Position numbers and translations under genes: made by a program
From: Tilletiaria anomala UBC 951
Taxonomy: Eukaryota; Basidiomycota; Exobasidiomycetes; Georgefischeriales; Tilletiariaceae
DNA: 64,000 bases
Direction of reading: 5' to 3'
Assembly (NCBI RefSeq): GCF_000711695.1
Contig: NW_013547018.1
Coordinates: forward strand, 124,001-188,000
Notes under the pieces: model-generated
The model's input: only the letters and a program-made list of their open reading frames with translations
The model's database searches: none
What the model was told of the DNA's origin: nothing
Shown: piece after piece, positions 44,030-56,433 of the stretch
Position numbering within the stretch: position 1 is the stretch's first letter
How the letters are laid out: every line of letters starts with the position of its first letter

Positions 44030-47000
44030 TTAGGCGACAGCGATGGGCACCTGAACGATTGGCGTTCCTGTGCCAGAGTGGATCGGTCGGCCGACGACGA
44101 TGTTCCCGCTGGGAGTGTTGAGGCTGTCATGTTCGCCATACAGGACAGCATCGCCGATGAAGCTCATGGTCATCTCGAAGCTTGCCTTAAGCAGCGGACT
44201 CGAGCTGTCCGCAATGCCGCTTCTGTTGAATGGCCGGAAGCCGCCATTCGCAGTCTGGTAGTCTGCAATGAGGTAAAGATGGCGCATAGAGACACCGATA
44301 CCGTACGTCTTGAAGATGCCAGCCATTTCAGCGACGATTGCTGCGCGAGCAGCTTCGACACCGTAATTGTGTAGGAGAGCGCCGATGTCATTCGTGTACA
44401 TCTTGTCGAGGTCGAGCTTGCCAAAGCCGAAGTCCCAGATTCCTCGAACATTGATACCCTCCGCTGTGATCGCGAACTCCTTTTCGCCGGGCTTCGGCGG
44501 TGGTACCAAGAGCCTCGAAATATTCGGGACTGCCGGCGAAATGCATTATTTCGTGAGTAAAAGCGAAGATTCAGGAACTGTCTGTGTACTCACTCTCGTG
44601 TACAACACTGGCGCTACACGCCCGCTCGACGACGTTGATGAGCAGTGGCTTGTCCTGGTTGCTCTTCAACAGAAGCTCGAACTCCGCCCACGATCCTTTC
44701 TTCTTGTCAAAGTCGAATTTGGTGATATAAGCCGCGTGGTTTTCCAGATAGTTCTCGATTTCGAGCACTTGAGCTGCGAGCTCGTCATCTTCATCATCCG
44801 AATCACTGTCGATCGAAGCAGCGGAAGTGGCAGGGGTGTTGTCTGAATTGCGGACCAGTCCACCCGCTTCCGATGACGCGTCGGAGTCCGTCTCTTCACT
44901 CTCAGACGCTTCATCATCGAGATAGGTCGAATTATTCGCGCTGCGCGCCTTGCGCCGGGCATCATCCGCGTCACCGTCACCAACGAGAGATTCGTCATCA
45001 CTGTCCGAATCGTCATTGACAGATCTTTGCCTCTCCTGGGGACGTTTGCTCGGGTCGGCCGGGCGCCCGTCCTCTTCCTCCTCATTTGCAGATGGTACCT
45101 CATTGAAACGCTGCCCTTTGCCGATGGTCTGCTGTTGGAGGACGCGATCGCGTTTGAGCCTCTTGAGCTCCTTCGTGAGTTCGCGCTCGAGCATTGGAGC
45201 GAATGTGGCCTGTAGTGAGTGCAGAATCCGTTGTGTGGAAGTATTATACTCTTCAACACATTCCTCTGCTGGGTAGAAGTTTAGGCGGACAACGTAGGAC
45301 TTCTTGCGAGAAAATGCCGTGCTTTCCACTTTGCCAGAGATCTTCTCTTGCACCACAGCCTCTTCGACGACTTGACTGAGAAGAAGACGCGAGCCATCCT
45401 TGCAAAGCGTCTTCATGTGGTCGCGCGACAAGCCTTCGAGTGCAGGCAGGCGCATGATTGGCGTTTGAATGCACTGGGAGGCCGTCATGACGATTTCACG
45501 GAGACGTGGGATACCTAGTGTGACGTTGGCAGCACCATGTCCGGCGAAGTGGAAGGTGTTCAGTGTCATTTGCGTCGAAGGCTCCCCGATACCCTGCGCT
45601 GCAAGCAGGCCAACAGCCTCTCCTGCATCGACGAGTGACTTGCGGTAAAGAATGTCGTTGACTGATCGGAACATCTCCGCAGTTGTCTTTGCAGTCGCCC
45701 TCTTTATCTTCTCCACCGGTGCCTTCCCTTCCTTAGCCAACTTCTTCAGCGTCTTTCTGTCGAGGGTTAGTACTTGCGCTGGATTTTCCTCAATAAATGC
45801 CTCCACCTTCTTCGCAAAGCTTTCTGACATGGAGCCAAGATGCTTGACCGGCGGAAGAACACTCATGACGGGCGGGTACTTGTGTGGCTTCTTCAGTGCT
45901 TTCTTCATGTGCGCTCGGGCTTCCTCCGTCTCTATAAGGTTCCGCTCGGCCAGCTGCTCCAGTTGCTTTAGCTGGTATCTCTCGGTGAAGGACGGCACGT
46001 TGCGAGCGGTAAAGTCGAATTGCTCTAGGTACTTGGACTTGGTAACATCTAGCCCATCCTCGCCGTAGTGGAACTGCAGAACTGTGCCGTCGCTGTTCCT
46101 GACTGTCTGGTCGTACGCCACATGCACGCCTTCGAGATGCTTAATGAGACAGCGCTGCAAATAGCCGGACCTTGACGTCTTGACGGCAGTGTCGATGAGA
46201 CCTTCGCGTCCAGCCATGCAATGGAAGTAGAATTCCTGAGGCTTGATGCCCGTCAAAAAACGACCAGCAACGTATCCTCCTGCAATGGCTGCCGTTTCGA
46301 ACGGCTTAAAGCACGGCAGCGTCTTTCCGCTGACCATAACGGGCACACGCCGACCTTCCAGTGCTTGCTGACCGAGCAAGCAAGAAATCGATGAGACATT
46401 GACTGGGCTACCCTTAGCTCCCGAGACTGTCATCATCTGCATGTGGTTGTGCGGGAAGCGCCGATTCAAGCCGCCAGGAATGCAAGCCTTGATGACCGCG
46501 CTTGTAACATCGTTGGAGGCAGACATGGATTCTGCATCAAGCGCTGCAAGCTTGTTGTCATCGCGCAGAACCTCCTCAAGGCGAGTGAGCAGATTCTGCT
46601 GCATTGCAGGGGATTCTGCATCCTCTTGGGACAGACCAACGGTCCGCAGGGCAGCATTGCGACCCTCCAATTGGCTATCGTCGAGGATCTTGCGCCGCAT
46701 CGCGTTACCCGTCGGACTGAGCGTCAAATCGTCCATCCTACAAGTGAATGCACGGTGCTGAAGGAACTTGGTGAAAAGACGCGAAAAGATACTGAGCAGC
46801 TTACCCGCCGACTCAGCTCCGTAGATCTCGTAGACTGCGTGTACGAGACCGTACGCTGAGGCGCCGAACTGACTCTTGTCCAGCACACCGCTGACGAGCT
46901 CCCCCTCAGCGACGATGACATGCTCTTCCATCTCGTGGTCTTTGCCCCAAAACTTCCCTGCGACTTTGGCCTTGCTCTGCAGGTTGATGCCTTCCGCGGG

Positions 47001-49846
47001 CGCGGGAGGCTGGATGTTGAGCAAGACAGTGGAGATGATCTGCTTGCCAGTCCACATCGGTCGTGGTTTGATGAGTGCTGGTGGGAGCGTGAGCACGCGT
47101 CCGCCGCCCGTGTAATTGCCTTCCGGTCGCAGGGCACCATAGAGCAGCTGCTGGTATTCGCCGCGATCGAAGAGACTGTCCTTGCACGTCATCCACACAC
47201 CCGCGACGACGTGATCTTGGATGAGACCGCGCAGAGGACTACCACTCGTGGGTACAAGATACTGATTGTCAGTATTGGCGATGTTGTAGCATTCCGAACG
47301 CGCAGCTTCGCTTTGAGGAAAGTGCATGTTCATTTCGTCGCCGTCGAAATCGGCATTGTAGCTGTTGCAGTTGGCATAGTGCATGCGGATGGTGCGTTCG
47401 CCATGCAGGACGCGCGCTTTGTGTGCCATCATCGATGGCTTGTGCAGCGTCGGCTGTCTGTTGAGTAGGAGGATATCGCCGTCTTGCAGGTGACGCAGTA
47501 CAACCTTGTTGACGATCGGTGTGCGCGTGCTGGTGTTGACGTTGGAGAAGAAACCCTTGAAACTGCGCGACAGCTCCTGTTGCGGTGTCATGAGCTGACG
47601 CGCCAGCGCTGTCCTGTCCTCTCGCGAGAGGCGTGAGAGCAACGTTTCGCTGCCGTCCTCCATGCGAATGGCCACAGCACCGGGATACTTGTGGGGGCCG
47701 TTGATCACGAGCGCTGCGAGCCTATCGACGTTATGCGCTGTGACTCTCTCGGGGTAGGTCAGGCGCTGCGCAAACACGGGCGGAACACCAATCTCGTTCG
47801 TCTCGATGTTGACATCGGGCGAGATGACGGAGCGTGCTGCAAAGTTGACACGCTTGCCCATCATGTTCTTCCTGAACAGACCATCCTTCTTCTCCATACC
47901 TTGCTTCACGCCGGGTGGTACGGCACGTGCAGCAGCCTGGTTGGGATTCTTGTTCGAATCGATGAACGAGTTGACGTCAACCTGCAACTGGATCATCGAG
48001 CCGAGGAGCGACTCGAAAGCTTGAAGACGCATTTGCGCAAGCGCTTGTTCTGCGTTCGCTATACTCTGGCTGGACGCACCCGGCGCCGTCTCCTCCACGG
48101 CGCTTTTGGAGCTGTAGCGCTGCAGAGCACTGTTGAGATCACGTACTTGCGAGGAAGTGTTGATGACCTTGGTGAGCAGCTCGTTCTGCGAGTTCTCGAA
48201 CGTCTGGTCGCCTAGAACGCTCGCTGGTCTGAACCGCGTCGGCGGGACAGCGATGACGTCCATAAAGAACGAATCCGCGCTAGCACCGTTGCGTTTTGCG
48301 ACTGCGCCACTGGCGCTGCTGCCGCTGCCCTCTCCCGGCCGCTGGTTTATGCCAAAGCTGCCATTGGTCGGATTGTAGCCTTCTGGCGGAATGTAGCCCA
48401 GTTCGAAGGGTCCTCGGCGGCCGAATATGAGGCCGCAGATGTCAGCTTCGCGCTCGAATAGCAAGCGAAGGTTGGCACGGCACTCGTCCGGTGGCATGAC
48501 CCTCGTCGCGCTGGACGCCTTGGCACTTTTCTTGCGTGCATCCTTTGTCTTCTCCTTTAGGCTCTTTGTAGTCGAGGGCACGTCTGTGTCGACGCTCATG
48601 GCGTCATCAACCTCGTACTGCTCATCGATGTCTATACGAGCCTCGCCATCGTTCGGGGCGTTGCGGCCTTCTGATGTGCCGTCCGGGTGCGACTGTCCAG
48701 CAGTGGTATATTTGGCAGTTAGAGCAAAGACATTGGGCCTCCTGATACCGAGCGCTTCATGCATGGCCTTGTCCCGGTCTGAGAGATCACGCTCGACAAT
48801 TTTGATGAATCCATCTTTGCGCAGCGTGGGTCCAACGCTATTCGGGGACAGATATAGCATGAAATGTTCAGGGCAAGATTCTGGCGCCGAAGACACACTC
48901 TCACTACTCACGCATGGCAATGCTCGCATCTCTTGCGTGCGACATTCTTGAGGAACTCGTTGATGAGCTTTTTCCTCGCTGCATACGCTGCATTTCCTTG
49001 ATCATCCTTCCTGTCCACCTTGCCATCGCCACTCTTGACAGCCTCGAAAACCAACTCTCCGACCCGTTTCTCGATTCTCTTTCGGAAATCGCGCGGGCTT
49101 TCTTCCACTACTGCCTCATCGCTGTTCTGCAGATTCGTATCGAACTCTCCATCGCCATCTTCGACCTCGAGAGTCGCGCTTCCATTCGCCTGACCCCTGC
49201 CGCCAGGCCCTGCCTCGTCTTGAAGCAAAGAAACAACGTTCTTACGCCCGCGCAGTGACTCCTTCGCGATTTCGGCAGCGGCTTGTACAAGACCATAGTT
49301 GAGGAGCTTCAAGCAATTTTCGAAGAGCACGAGCTGAAATGACAGGTAGTTCCAATGGCGAGGATGGAGTCAATCGAGAGCTTCGACACGAAGACTGCGA
49401 AGCAGCAGCAAGACTCACCTGAACCTCAGGACTTTTAAACTTGTGGCAGAAGAGACAGCAACCGCGAAGCACATTGTACAAGTGCGTCATGAAAAGCGGA
49501 TGGAATACGGGTGCAGGAAGGTTGATGTGGCCATAATGACCTGGGCATGAGAATGCCGACAGCTGGCATGTCTTGCAGCTAAAGCGGGAATCCAAATGGC
49601 GCAGGCCAGTGCGTCAGCGATCGGCTGATAAATCTGTTGCTTATTCTAACTTTCGGCTCACATGCTCTTGTTGTCGATGGGCCCAAGTGCTGGATCATGC
49701 AGACCGCCCTCGGTCGGGAGGTTGGTGTTGTCCAGCAAGATGGGATTGGTGATGGCCTTAACCGAAATCGCGCGGATCTCGTCGCTCGAGAGGAATGAGA
49801 AGGAGGCAGACGAGATCCGCGAAGAGATTGGTACTGTCGGATCCAT
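44030..49846 (-). CDS. RPA190: RNA polymerase I largest subunit (Rpa190)
   Basis: Catalytic subunit that transcribes 35S rRNA in the nucleolus. Five exons: 49662-49846, 49419-49578, 48912-49333, 44594-48837, 44030-44529; 1836 residues, somewhat longer than yeast (1664). The zinc-binding start CKTCQLSAFSCPGHYGHINL is split by the first intron. The active-site loop with catalytic Asp residues is NADFDGDEMNMHFPQSEAA. Also seen are LLNRQPTLHKPSMMAHK, the bridge helix/trigger loop area (GIGEPSTQMTLNTFHFAGHG), and a Pol I-type acidic insert (ESEETDSDASSEAGG ... SDSDDEDDEL) in the jaw. The C-terminus (MRHLYLIADYQTANGGFRPF ... GTGTPIVQVPIAVA) matches Rpa1, not Rpb1: there is no heptad CTD. Confidence 0.95.
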
Positions 49847-50454
49847 ATCGGCGAGCGCAGATCTTCCTACAGTTCACGTTGCCTTGAAAGCCTTGTGTAG
49901 GTCGGCGTCCAGGGGAAGTCTGTGCGAGTTGCGACGATCTGACTGGAGCCGCGAGGTAGCCCGGCGCCTGTCACGCGAACAGCAACCGCAACATTCACAG
50001 CGTCCAAATTCAAGGCTGAGCCATGTGGCAGTCGGCTTGCACGGGCATGGACACGCGCTTCCTTACAGGACTTTCCAGAGCTGAGGATCTCCACCAATGG
50101 CATAGATAGGCCATGCGCATTGCGAAGAATTGGATGGTGTTACGCAGGTGCAATGCCAAACAAAATTTCAACAGTAAGGAGCGGAACTCGGATTTGGTGA
50201 CCCATTGTTCTTTGCGACGTGTGCTCTGGCACTCTACCGTGTACGCAGTCCAAGTGTGGCATACACACAGTTGACCTTGACACGCAAAGAGACTGGGCGG
50301 ACCCTCCGACTTGCACTCCTGACTGGTCTTTGTACTGAGCGCTTCGCCATCTCCATTTGTACAGGTCAGCATCTGACGAACAAAGCAGAGGCCCAATTGC
50401 AGCGAGGGTGCAACGTTCATCTGCGCCTTTTTACGACTGCTATACGCGTGCATC
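49847..50454. other. Divergent promoter, RPA190 / VMA9
   Basis: 608 bp between start codons of two housekeeping genes. No coding frame of note. Confidence 0.5.
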
Positions 50455-50914
50455 ATGACGGGCTGGACACCGGTCTGGGTCGGCATCGCCGCTGTTGGCG
50501 CTGGCTTTGGCAGTTGGGTTGCGACGGCCAAGCGGGGCCCCAACCAAGTGTGAGTGTCCTTCCCAGATCACTCCAATGCTCAGCTTTGGGCTATTCCCGG
50601 GGCATCGGCGTCACTGCTCCGATGTGTGTCAGGTATCTGCGCCGGAGACTTGGAAAATGACTGATCGTGGTTGCCTCCATGGCTGCTGAACAGCGTTATT
50701 CGGACTGCAATCATTCTCACCCTCACCTGCTGCTACATGATGTGGGCCATCATCTACCTGGCGCAGCTACACCCTCTCATCAGTGAGTTTTGCTGCATTC
50801 AGATAGCGGCATATGCTCGCAGCTTCAGAGCGCGAACTTGGATCATGACGCTAACCCCAACGCATGTTATGCTTCCAAGAACCGAAACGCGCTGACCTCC
50901 GATTCGAGAACTGA
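50455..50914 (+). CDS. VMA9: V-type ATPase subunit e (Vma9)
   Basis: Small hydrophobic subunit of the V0 proton channel in vacuolar and endosomal membranes. Three small exons that are easy to miss: 50455-50549, 50694-50782 and 50880-50914; 72 residues, against 73 in yeast Vma9. Exon 1 is the first membrane helix (MTGWTPVWVGIAAVGAGFGS). Exon 2 gives the highly conserved second helix (RTAIILTLTCCYMMWAIIYL, then AQLHPLI). Exon 3 gives the typical tail KPKRADLRFEN. Introns are 144 and 97 bp, in phase. Confidence 0.93.
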
Positions 50915-51928
50915 TAAAGTTCAGCCACGGAGCACGCACCCGTCGCGACGCAAGTAACTTTCACTGCGTACGGCCTGCGTGCACGGAAATGAATTCAGTC
51001 TCACTCGGCGTGAGCCCTTGAGAGGATGCTCCCACTCGTGTCGCAGGGCCGTGGTCGTCCTCTCATCGCAGAGCTGACCGCCAACCCCCTTCTACTGCAA
51101 CCACATTGTACTTGTATCGTACCGCAAATACCTCGCATAGCACTCTGCCCGCCATCCATCGGTGGCCCGGGCTTGCAGGCTGCTTGCAGCCATGCAAAAG
51201 GCCAACAAAGCTTTTATGTACCCACGACACAAGCGGCCAGAAGCCTAGCATGGCATCCAAACGCGACTCGCGCGCTCGACAGTAACAGGAACATTTGCAG
51301 ACTAGGGTTGTATCTGGTTTGCCCACATGTGCGCGTTGTAGCCGACCAAGGGTGTGACGTATCCAGTCAATGCAACTCCCCCGGCTGACTTTGTTCGTCG
51401 GCTTCATTGACGCTGTCAGCATTGGCCGGCGGGGGAGGTTGGCATGCAGGTCCACGCCAGCGACCGGCAGTTTAAGATTTCGTTCTAGAGCGTATACTCT
51501 GTGTGTGATTTGATTCAGCAGACCGCAAAAAGAGACGAGAACCATCAGCCGAGGGTCTCCGAACACGCAGATGTCCAGACGAATGGATGGCCCGGGAGCA
51601 CTACAGTGTACACAGTAGTTGCAATCTACAGCAAGCGGTCGACGTACGTATCCTCTTGTCCTTTGCGATGACGTTGCGCTCGCTTGCCATGTCCTAAAAG
51701 GGAGACCTCATCACGACACATCAAGTGAGACATGACCGAACGTCTTTGAACAGCCTGCATACCGCCAGCGCTGTGACCGAAAGCCGATATTGCTCTCTTC
51801 CAGAACGTCACCTCCGCCATTAGTTGCGCGACGTACACCTTGGTCCAACCCGCACCCCGCACCCCCACCGTCAGTTCTGCCTATTATCATAGGAAGAGCC
51901 GAGGAGCTAGGCGGTGCTTCTGAGCAGT
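50915..51928. other. Intergenic, 1 kb
   Basis: VMA9 3' flank and hydrolase promoter. Several chance frames on both strands, none with recognisable domain or codon signature. Confidence 0.5.
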
Positions 51929-53186
51929 ATGTCTTCCCCGTCCTCATCACGCCTGGCTTCTCTGCCTTCGACATCAATACCAGGCAGGACGACCGTGTGC
52001 CTACGCAACAAGGGCCCACCGAAGGTACAGATCAAGCTTCGCATTCCATATCCAAGCGACGGCATCGATGCGGGCGTAGAACTTGTCGGGATCCTCGCCC
52101 GTGTCGAGAAGGAACAACCATCAGGGTCATCTGAAGCTGGCAGCACGTCCACTGCCACTGTCCCTTCAATAAGTGCGGCCAGCTCGAGTTTCGAGCCACG
52201 GGCATCAACAGGAAACACGCAACCTGCTCGACCGATAGCGCTCATTTTACACGGACTATTCGCACACAAAGACCAGCTCTATCACCGTGCACTCGTCGAT
52301 GCGCTTGACATTGATTCCTTCCGCTTCGATTTCCGTGGCAATGACGAATCCAGCGGGGAATGGCGGCTGGGCGACATGGCTGCTAACTATAGAGACTTGA
52401 ACATGATCGTCGAGTACTTGCGAAAGAATTACAATTACTGGATCGAGATTATCATCGCGCACTCCAGAGGAGCGGGTATCGCATGGGAGTACTTTGCAAA
52501 AGAGTGCGGGGAAAGGACTCACCCGGCACGGAGAGTGCCATTCTTGGCTAGCATGAGCGCGAGATGGTATCCACCAGGGATTCTAGGTGCGTCCATATCT
52601 TCTCGTCGGGTCATTTCACGTCTCCATCCACTTCAAGCGGCTGAGAAATCGATTCTTATCGTGTGAGTTCCAGACCTTCCGCGATATGCCAACATCGGCG
52701 CAGAGGGGCGCGACTGGAGCGCAAAAGTTGCGGGCAAGTCCGTTACGAAGCACGTTACAGCAGCGGACGTCATGCAAGCGGCCAAGCACGCCGTGCAGGA
52801 CTATGCCAACTCATTTCCAACGACGTCCGAAGTACTGATCGTGCACGGCACCCGCGATGATATCGTACCCACTTCTGCAGCAGCGGGGTTCGTCAACGCC
52901 GTCGCGAAGCGCGGCGTCAGACTGCGCCTACATCTGATCGACGGCGCCGATCACAATTACAGAGGACAGTGAGTCTGCGCAAGTAGCGCCGCGGTTTCGC
53001 AGCAATCGGCGCTTTGACATTTTTTTTACAACGCTGCATGGCAGCTTCGCAGAAGCGGTCGACGCAGTATGTGACTGGCTGTGCGAGCGGCGAGGTGCGA
53101 AGTCTTCCCCGAACACATTGACCCTCGAGTCTAGTTGGCAGAGCAGTGTTGAGAACAATGCAGCCGCCAGCAAGGGCCGGCTGTGA
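51929..53186 (+). CDS. Alpha/beta-hydrolase family serine hydrolase
   Basis: Three exons: 51929-52586, 52674-52968, 53045-53186; 364 residues. The full catalytic triad is visible. The nucleophile elbow is IIIAHSRGAG (Ser), the acid is in LIVHGTRDDIVP (Asp), and His is in LHLIDGADHNYRGHFAEAVD, the last formed across the second intron. The oxyanion strand is ALILHGLFAHKD, followed by FRFDFRGNDESSGEW. The GHSRGG-like elbow and FRGN motif resemble a group of fungal and plant cytosolic hydrolases of unknown substrate. A Ser/Thr-rich insert of ~40 residues precedes the fold. No signal peptide or membrane segment. Confidence 0.88.
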
Positions 53187-53397
53187 CTTAGAGATGGATA
53201 GATGTAAAATGAACGCATGGAGTGCACGAGACAGTTTGGATGGCCTACTGTGACCCAAAGTGAATCGCACCTTTGATGCACGCGACATTTAATACAGACT
53301 TGTGAATACTGTACCATGAGCGATGTACGTGTACGGAACAGTACAAAAGCTCCGAGTTCAGTTTGACAAGACTGCCTCACTCCGCTCCTTAGAGCAC

Positions 53398-55813
53398 TTA
53401 AGTCTGGCGGTAAAATGCTTGGATTTGTGCACTCGATGGTGTATCTTCGAACGGCATCGGGCCTTCATACTTCGGTGGCTGCTTGAACCGCGCCAGCTCC
53501 TCCATGCAACGCGCAGGATCAACCCTTTCCAGCGCGCTCCTACCCCAGTCGTAGCACCGCACATGAGTGTAGGACCATACGCCATCTGCTACGGGCCCGC
53601 TGCACCCCCTTATGCTGTCGCGTCCGCCATGAAAGGTGGGTGCGATGTACTGCTCTTCGACCATATACGCAGCAGTGTTTGTGAGCACGACGCAGGAACA
53701 CTGGTGCGGTCCCGTGCGATAGTGAGGACCAGGCAACTGCGAGAGCTTGTAGTCACAGATTGCATCTCTCGGTTGCATGTCCAAGTGCCCAAGCTGTTCC
53801 TCCTGGGTCAGTTGGTCAAGCAGGTACACTTTGATGTCTTTGAGCTCACGCGCATGCTTGAAGTCGACCAAGTAAGGCTTTTGAGAGTACCAGAGGGCGC
53901 GACCCGAACACACTGACAGCGCCGTTGGAAGAAAATCGTCTTCTTGGAATTGACGTTGAATCCGTGGCGTGTGCAAACTACGCCACGGATCTCGTAGGAA
54001 GAACACCAACATTTCCGGTTTGTAGTTCGGATCGATGCAGGTTTTTTTGTAATCGCGTAGGACAAATAAAACCATTTCAGAGACGATAAGGAGCGTGTTC
54101 GTCTCTTCACACATGTGAATTGCTTCCCACCCGCGGATATCATGTAGTCTTTGACCCATGTTAAAGAACTAAACGAATTTTGGGATCAGAGAGGGTACTA
54201 CAATACCTAAGTGAGGAACACGCACCTCAAGCCACCGGTGTCTGAGTCTCTCAGGAGGCGTGTCCCTGGTCCTGACATTGACTCCGGACGGTCTGAGGGA
54301 AGCCCCAAGCGCATCCCCGCCAATACTTGTCTTGGCCAAGCGCTCGAACCATCGGCCCGGTGTGGACGCTCCTGGCGGAACCTTGAACTCCATTTGGAAC
54401 CCCGAGGGAATCTTTCCACCCTTCTCGAAATATTTCAGCATACTCCATAGGTATGCTTCCGAAGTGCGATTGAAGATGTGAATATCAAGCTGCCCAGTTC
54501 CAGTGACGAAGAGGTACTGATCGTCAAAATCGATATAAGTCCTGCACACAATGAATCATCATTTCACGCATGATTAACCGCTCCGAGCCTTGGGGATGCC
54601 AATACTCGATGGACCTTGCACCTACAGGCTGAAAGGAGTCAGTCGCGTGGGGGAGATGTCGAGGATTTTGACCTTTTGCTTGGCCTCCAAGTCCCAGAAC
54701 ACGATCTTTTGGTTGGCAGTTGCACTGTGCAAAACGCGAAAGCTGTGAAGCGAGCTCTTAGTGGCGGTCGCTTTACCCGGCCCAACTCACGCTGCGAGAT
54801 AGGGATACTTGAATCGATATGCATGGATGCCCTGCTCATGCGCAAGTACTGCGTACGGTCTGTAGTGGCCTCTACGCGGTGATACAGGCGGGTCATCATA
54901 CTTGGTCTCTGCCTTGTAGACGTAGAACTGGTCGTTGCTATTCTGGGCTGCAAAGGCAATTACTTAACTTTAGCACGGGTCCTTTCTTTGAATGGGTTGT
55001 CAGCCAGTATAAGGAATGGTGAATGGGACGTACCCCACATATCCCAGACGATGAATGTATTATCCGCTTCCAGGTGAGGAAATCGCTTTGTCATTTCTGG
55101 CGGTATACTCCACAGGAGCTCGTGCGTTCTCAGATCAGTCACACGAATACCACCGCCCTTGCCGGTCGATACGATCGTCTGGTCCTCCTGTATGATCTTC
55201 ATGCGCCACAAGTCTTGAAAGACTCCATGGGTTGACCCCCATCCAATCTCGCCATTTGCTGCGTGAAACCTTCGGCAAATTGAGGGGAAGAGGGCTTTTC
55301 CACCGCCTTCGACTCCGTGGTTTGCTGCAAGCGAATCGTCGGGATAACGGAACGGTTGAGCAGCAGCGTCCCAGCCGAGTTGCTTCTCGAGCGCTTCGTA
55401 CGCGATGCAAAACTCCCGCCAGGTTCTTGCCGGAGCAAAATATCGATTCTCGTCGATGAAAGATGCCTTGACTGCCTCCAGAGTCGTATCCAGGTCCTTG
55501 ACCAATTTCCACGTCCATGCAGCCTTATGCCACATTGAGTCATCGTGGCATATCTGGCGCCAAGCTGTAGTGCGAAGCGGTAGAGCGAGCGAAAATCAGT
55601 CGGTCATGACGAAGCAACACATCGTTGTATCCTTCCCGGTGACCAAGGAAGCGACCTGATGTGGCGAACCTCCACGAAGAGGGGTGGCACGCAATTGAAC
55701 GCACCTCTGGACACGCCAGAAGCCAACTCCAAATCCGCTGCATTTAGAAGCCCGCACGAGAAGATGCCCGTGGCGATCTCATATGGCAGCTGCGCCAGAC
55801 TGTCGACAGACAT
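53398..55813 (-). CDS. F-box protein with WD/beta-propeller-like C-terminus
   Basis: Probable substrate receptor of an SCF ubiquitin ligase. Six exons: 55705-55813, 55034-55564, 54791-54947, 54626-54724, 54226-54541, 53398-54168; 660 residues. The F-box is SLAQLPYEIATGIFSCGLLN ... DLELASGVSRAWRQICHDDS, continuous across the first intron, a typical F-box end (R..C..W). The remainder shows propeller-like repeats such as IRVTDLRTHELLWSIPPE, DNTFIVWDMWG, NQKIVFWDLEAKQKVKILD, FVTGTGQLDIHIFNRTS and HDIRGWEAIHMCEETNTLL. Blades are irregular, so substrate and exact fold are unknown. The introns of 57-140 bp all hold phase, which supports one continuous gene. Confidence 0.8.
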
Positions 55814-56433
55814 GATGCGAAGACCGAGATTAGTACAGATACAGAGCCCTTGCCCTTGCTCTCGGGTTTCCTCTTCTTCCCACAACGTGATCGAATCCGC
55901 GGTGCATCCAACCCGGCTACAATGCCCGCCTTGAGAAGATTGGGTGTATCCTGATTCTTGTTCCTTAAGGCTGCCGCCCCTGATCGCGGCAAGCACTATC
56001 TCCTTGTTACTGATACATTGAGAAAGGACACGGACCTCAGCACCCGAGTCGAGTCTGATTCGGGTAGTAGCTCATGAGTTCGCCTGCGAATCCGAACGAA
56101 GGTATGTCCTGCTGAATGCAACACACGTCGAAGCCGCCACTTGGGAACACTCCTCCCAGTGTACATCTTTAAACTGTGCATAGATGGTACATATATGTTA
56201 ACGGTGTTATAGTCACAAAAGGGATTGTATTTGTATTCAAAGTTACGCCACAGCCCATAGGCTATGTATGACCCACCCGGCCCCAGCTATCGCGCAGCAC
56301 ACCAGGAGGAATAAGCGGTTCGTCATCATGCCAGTCACAGTTTTCAGCGGTTAGGTCTCGCTAGGAGATGAGATGACAATGTCATCGACATTGCAAAGGG
56401 ACGGCGCTCCCCATCCTATATTTTCTCCTTCGA
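55814..56433. other. Intergenic, F-box gene upstream region
   Basis: About 620 bp. No frame with family resemblance; holds the F-box gene promoter and the 3' UTR of the APH-fold gene. Confidence 0.5.

Noticed and set aside
51026-51566. Opposing frames of 120 and 167 codons between VMA9 and the hydrolase
   Set aside because: Overlap each other on opposite strands with no recognisable motif; likely chance in GC-rich DNA.
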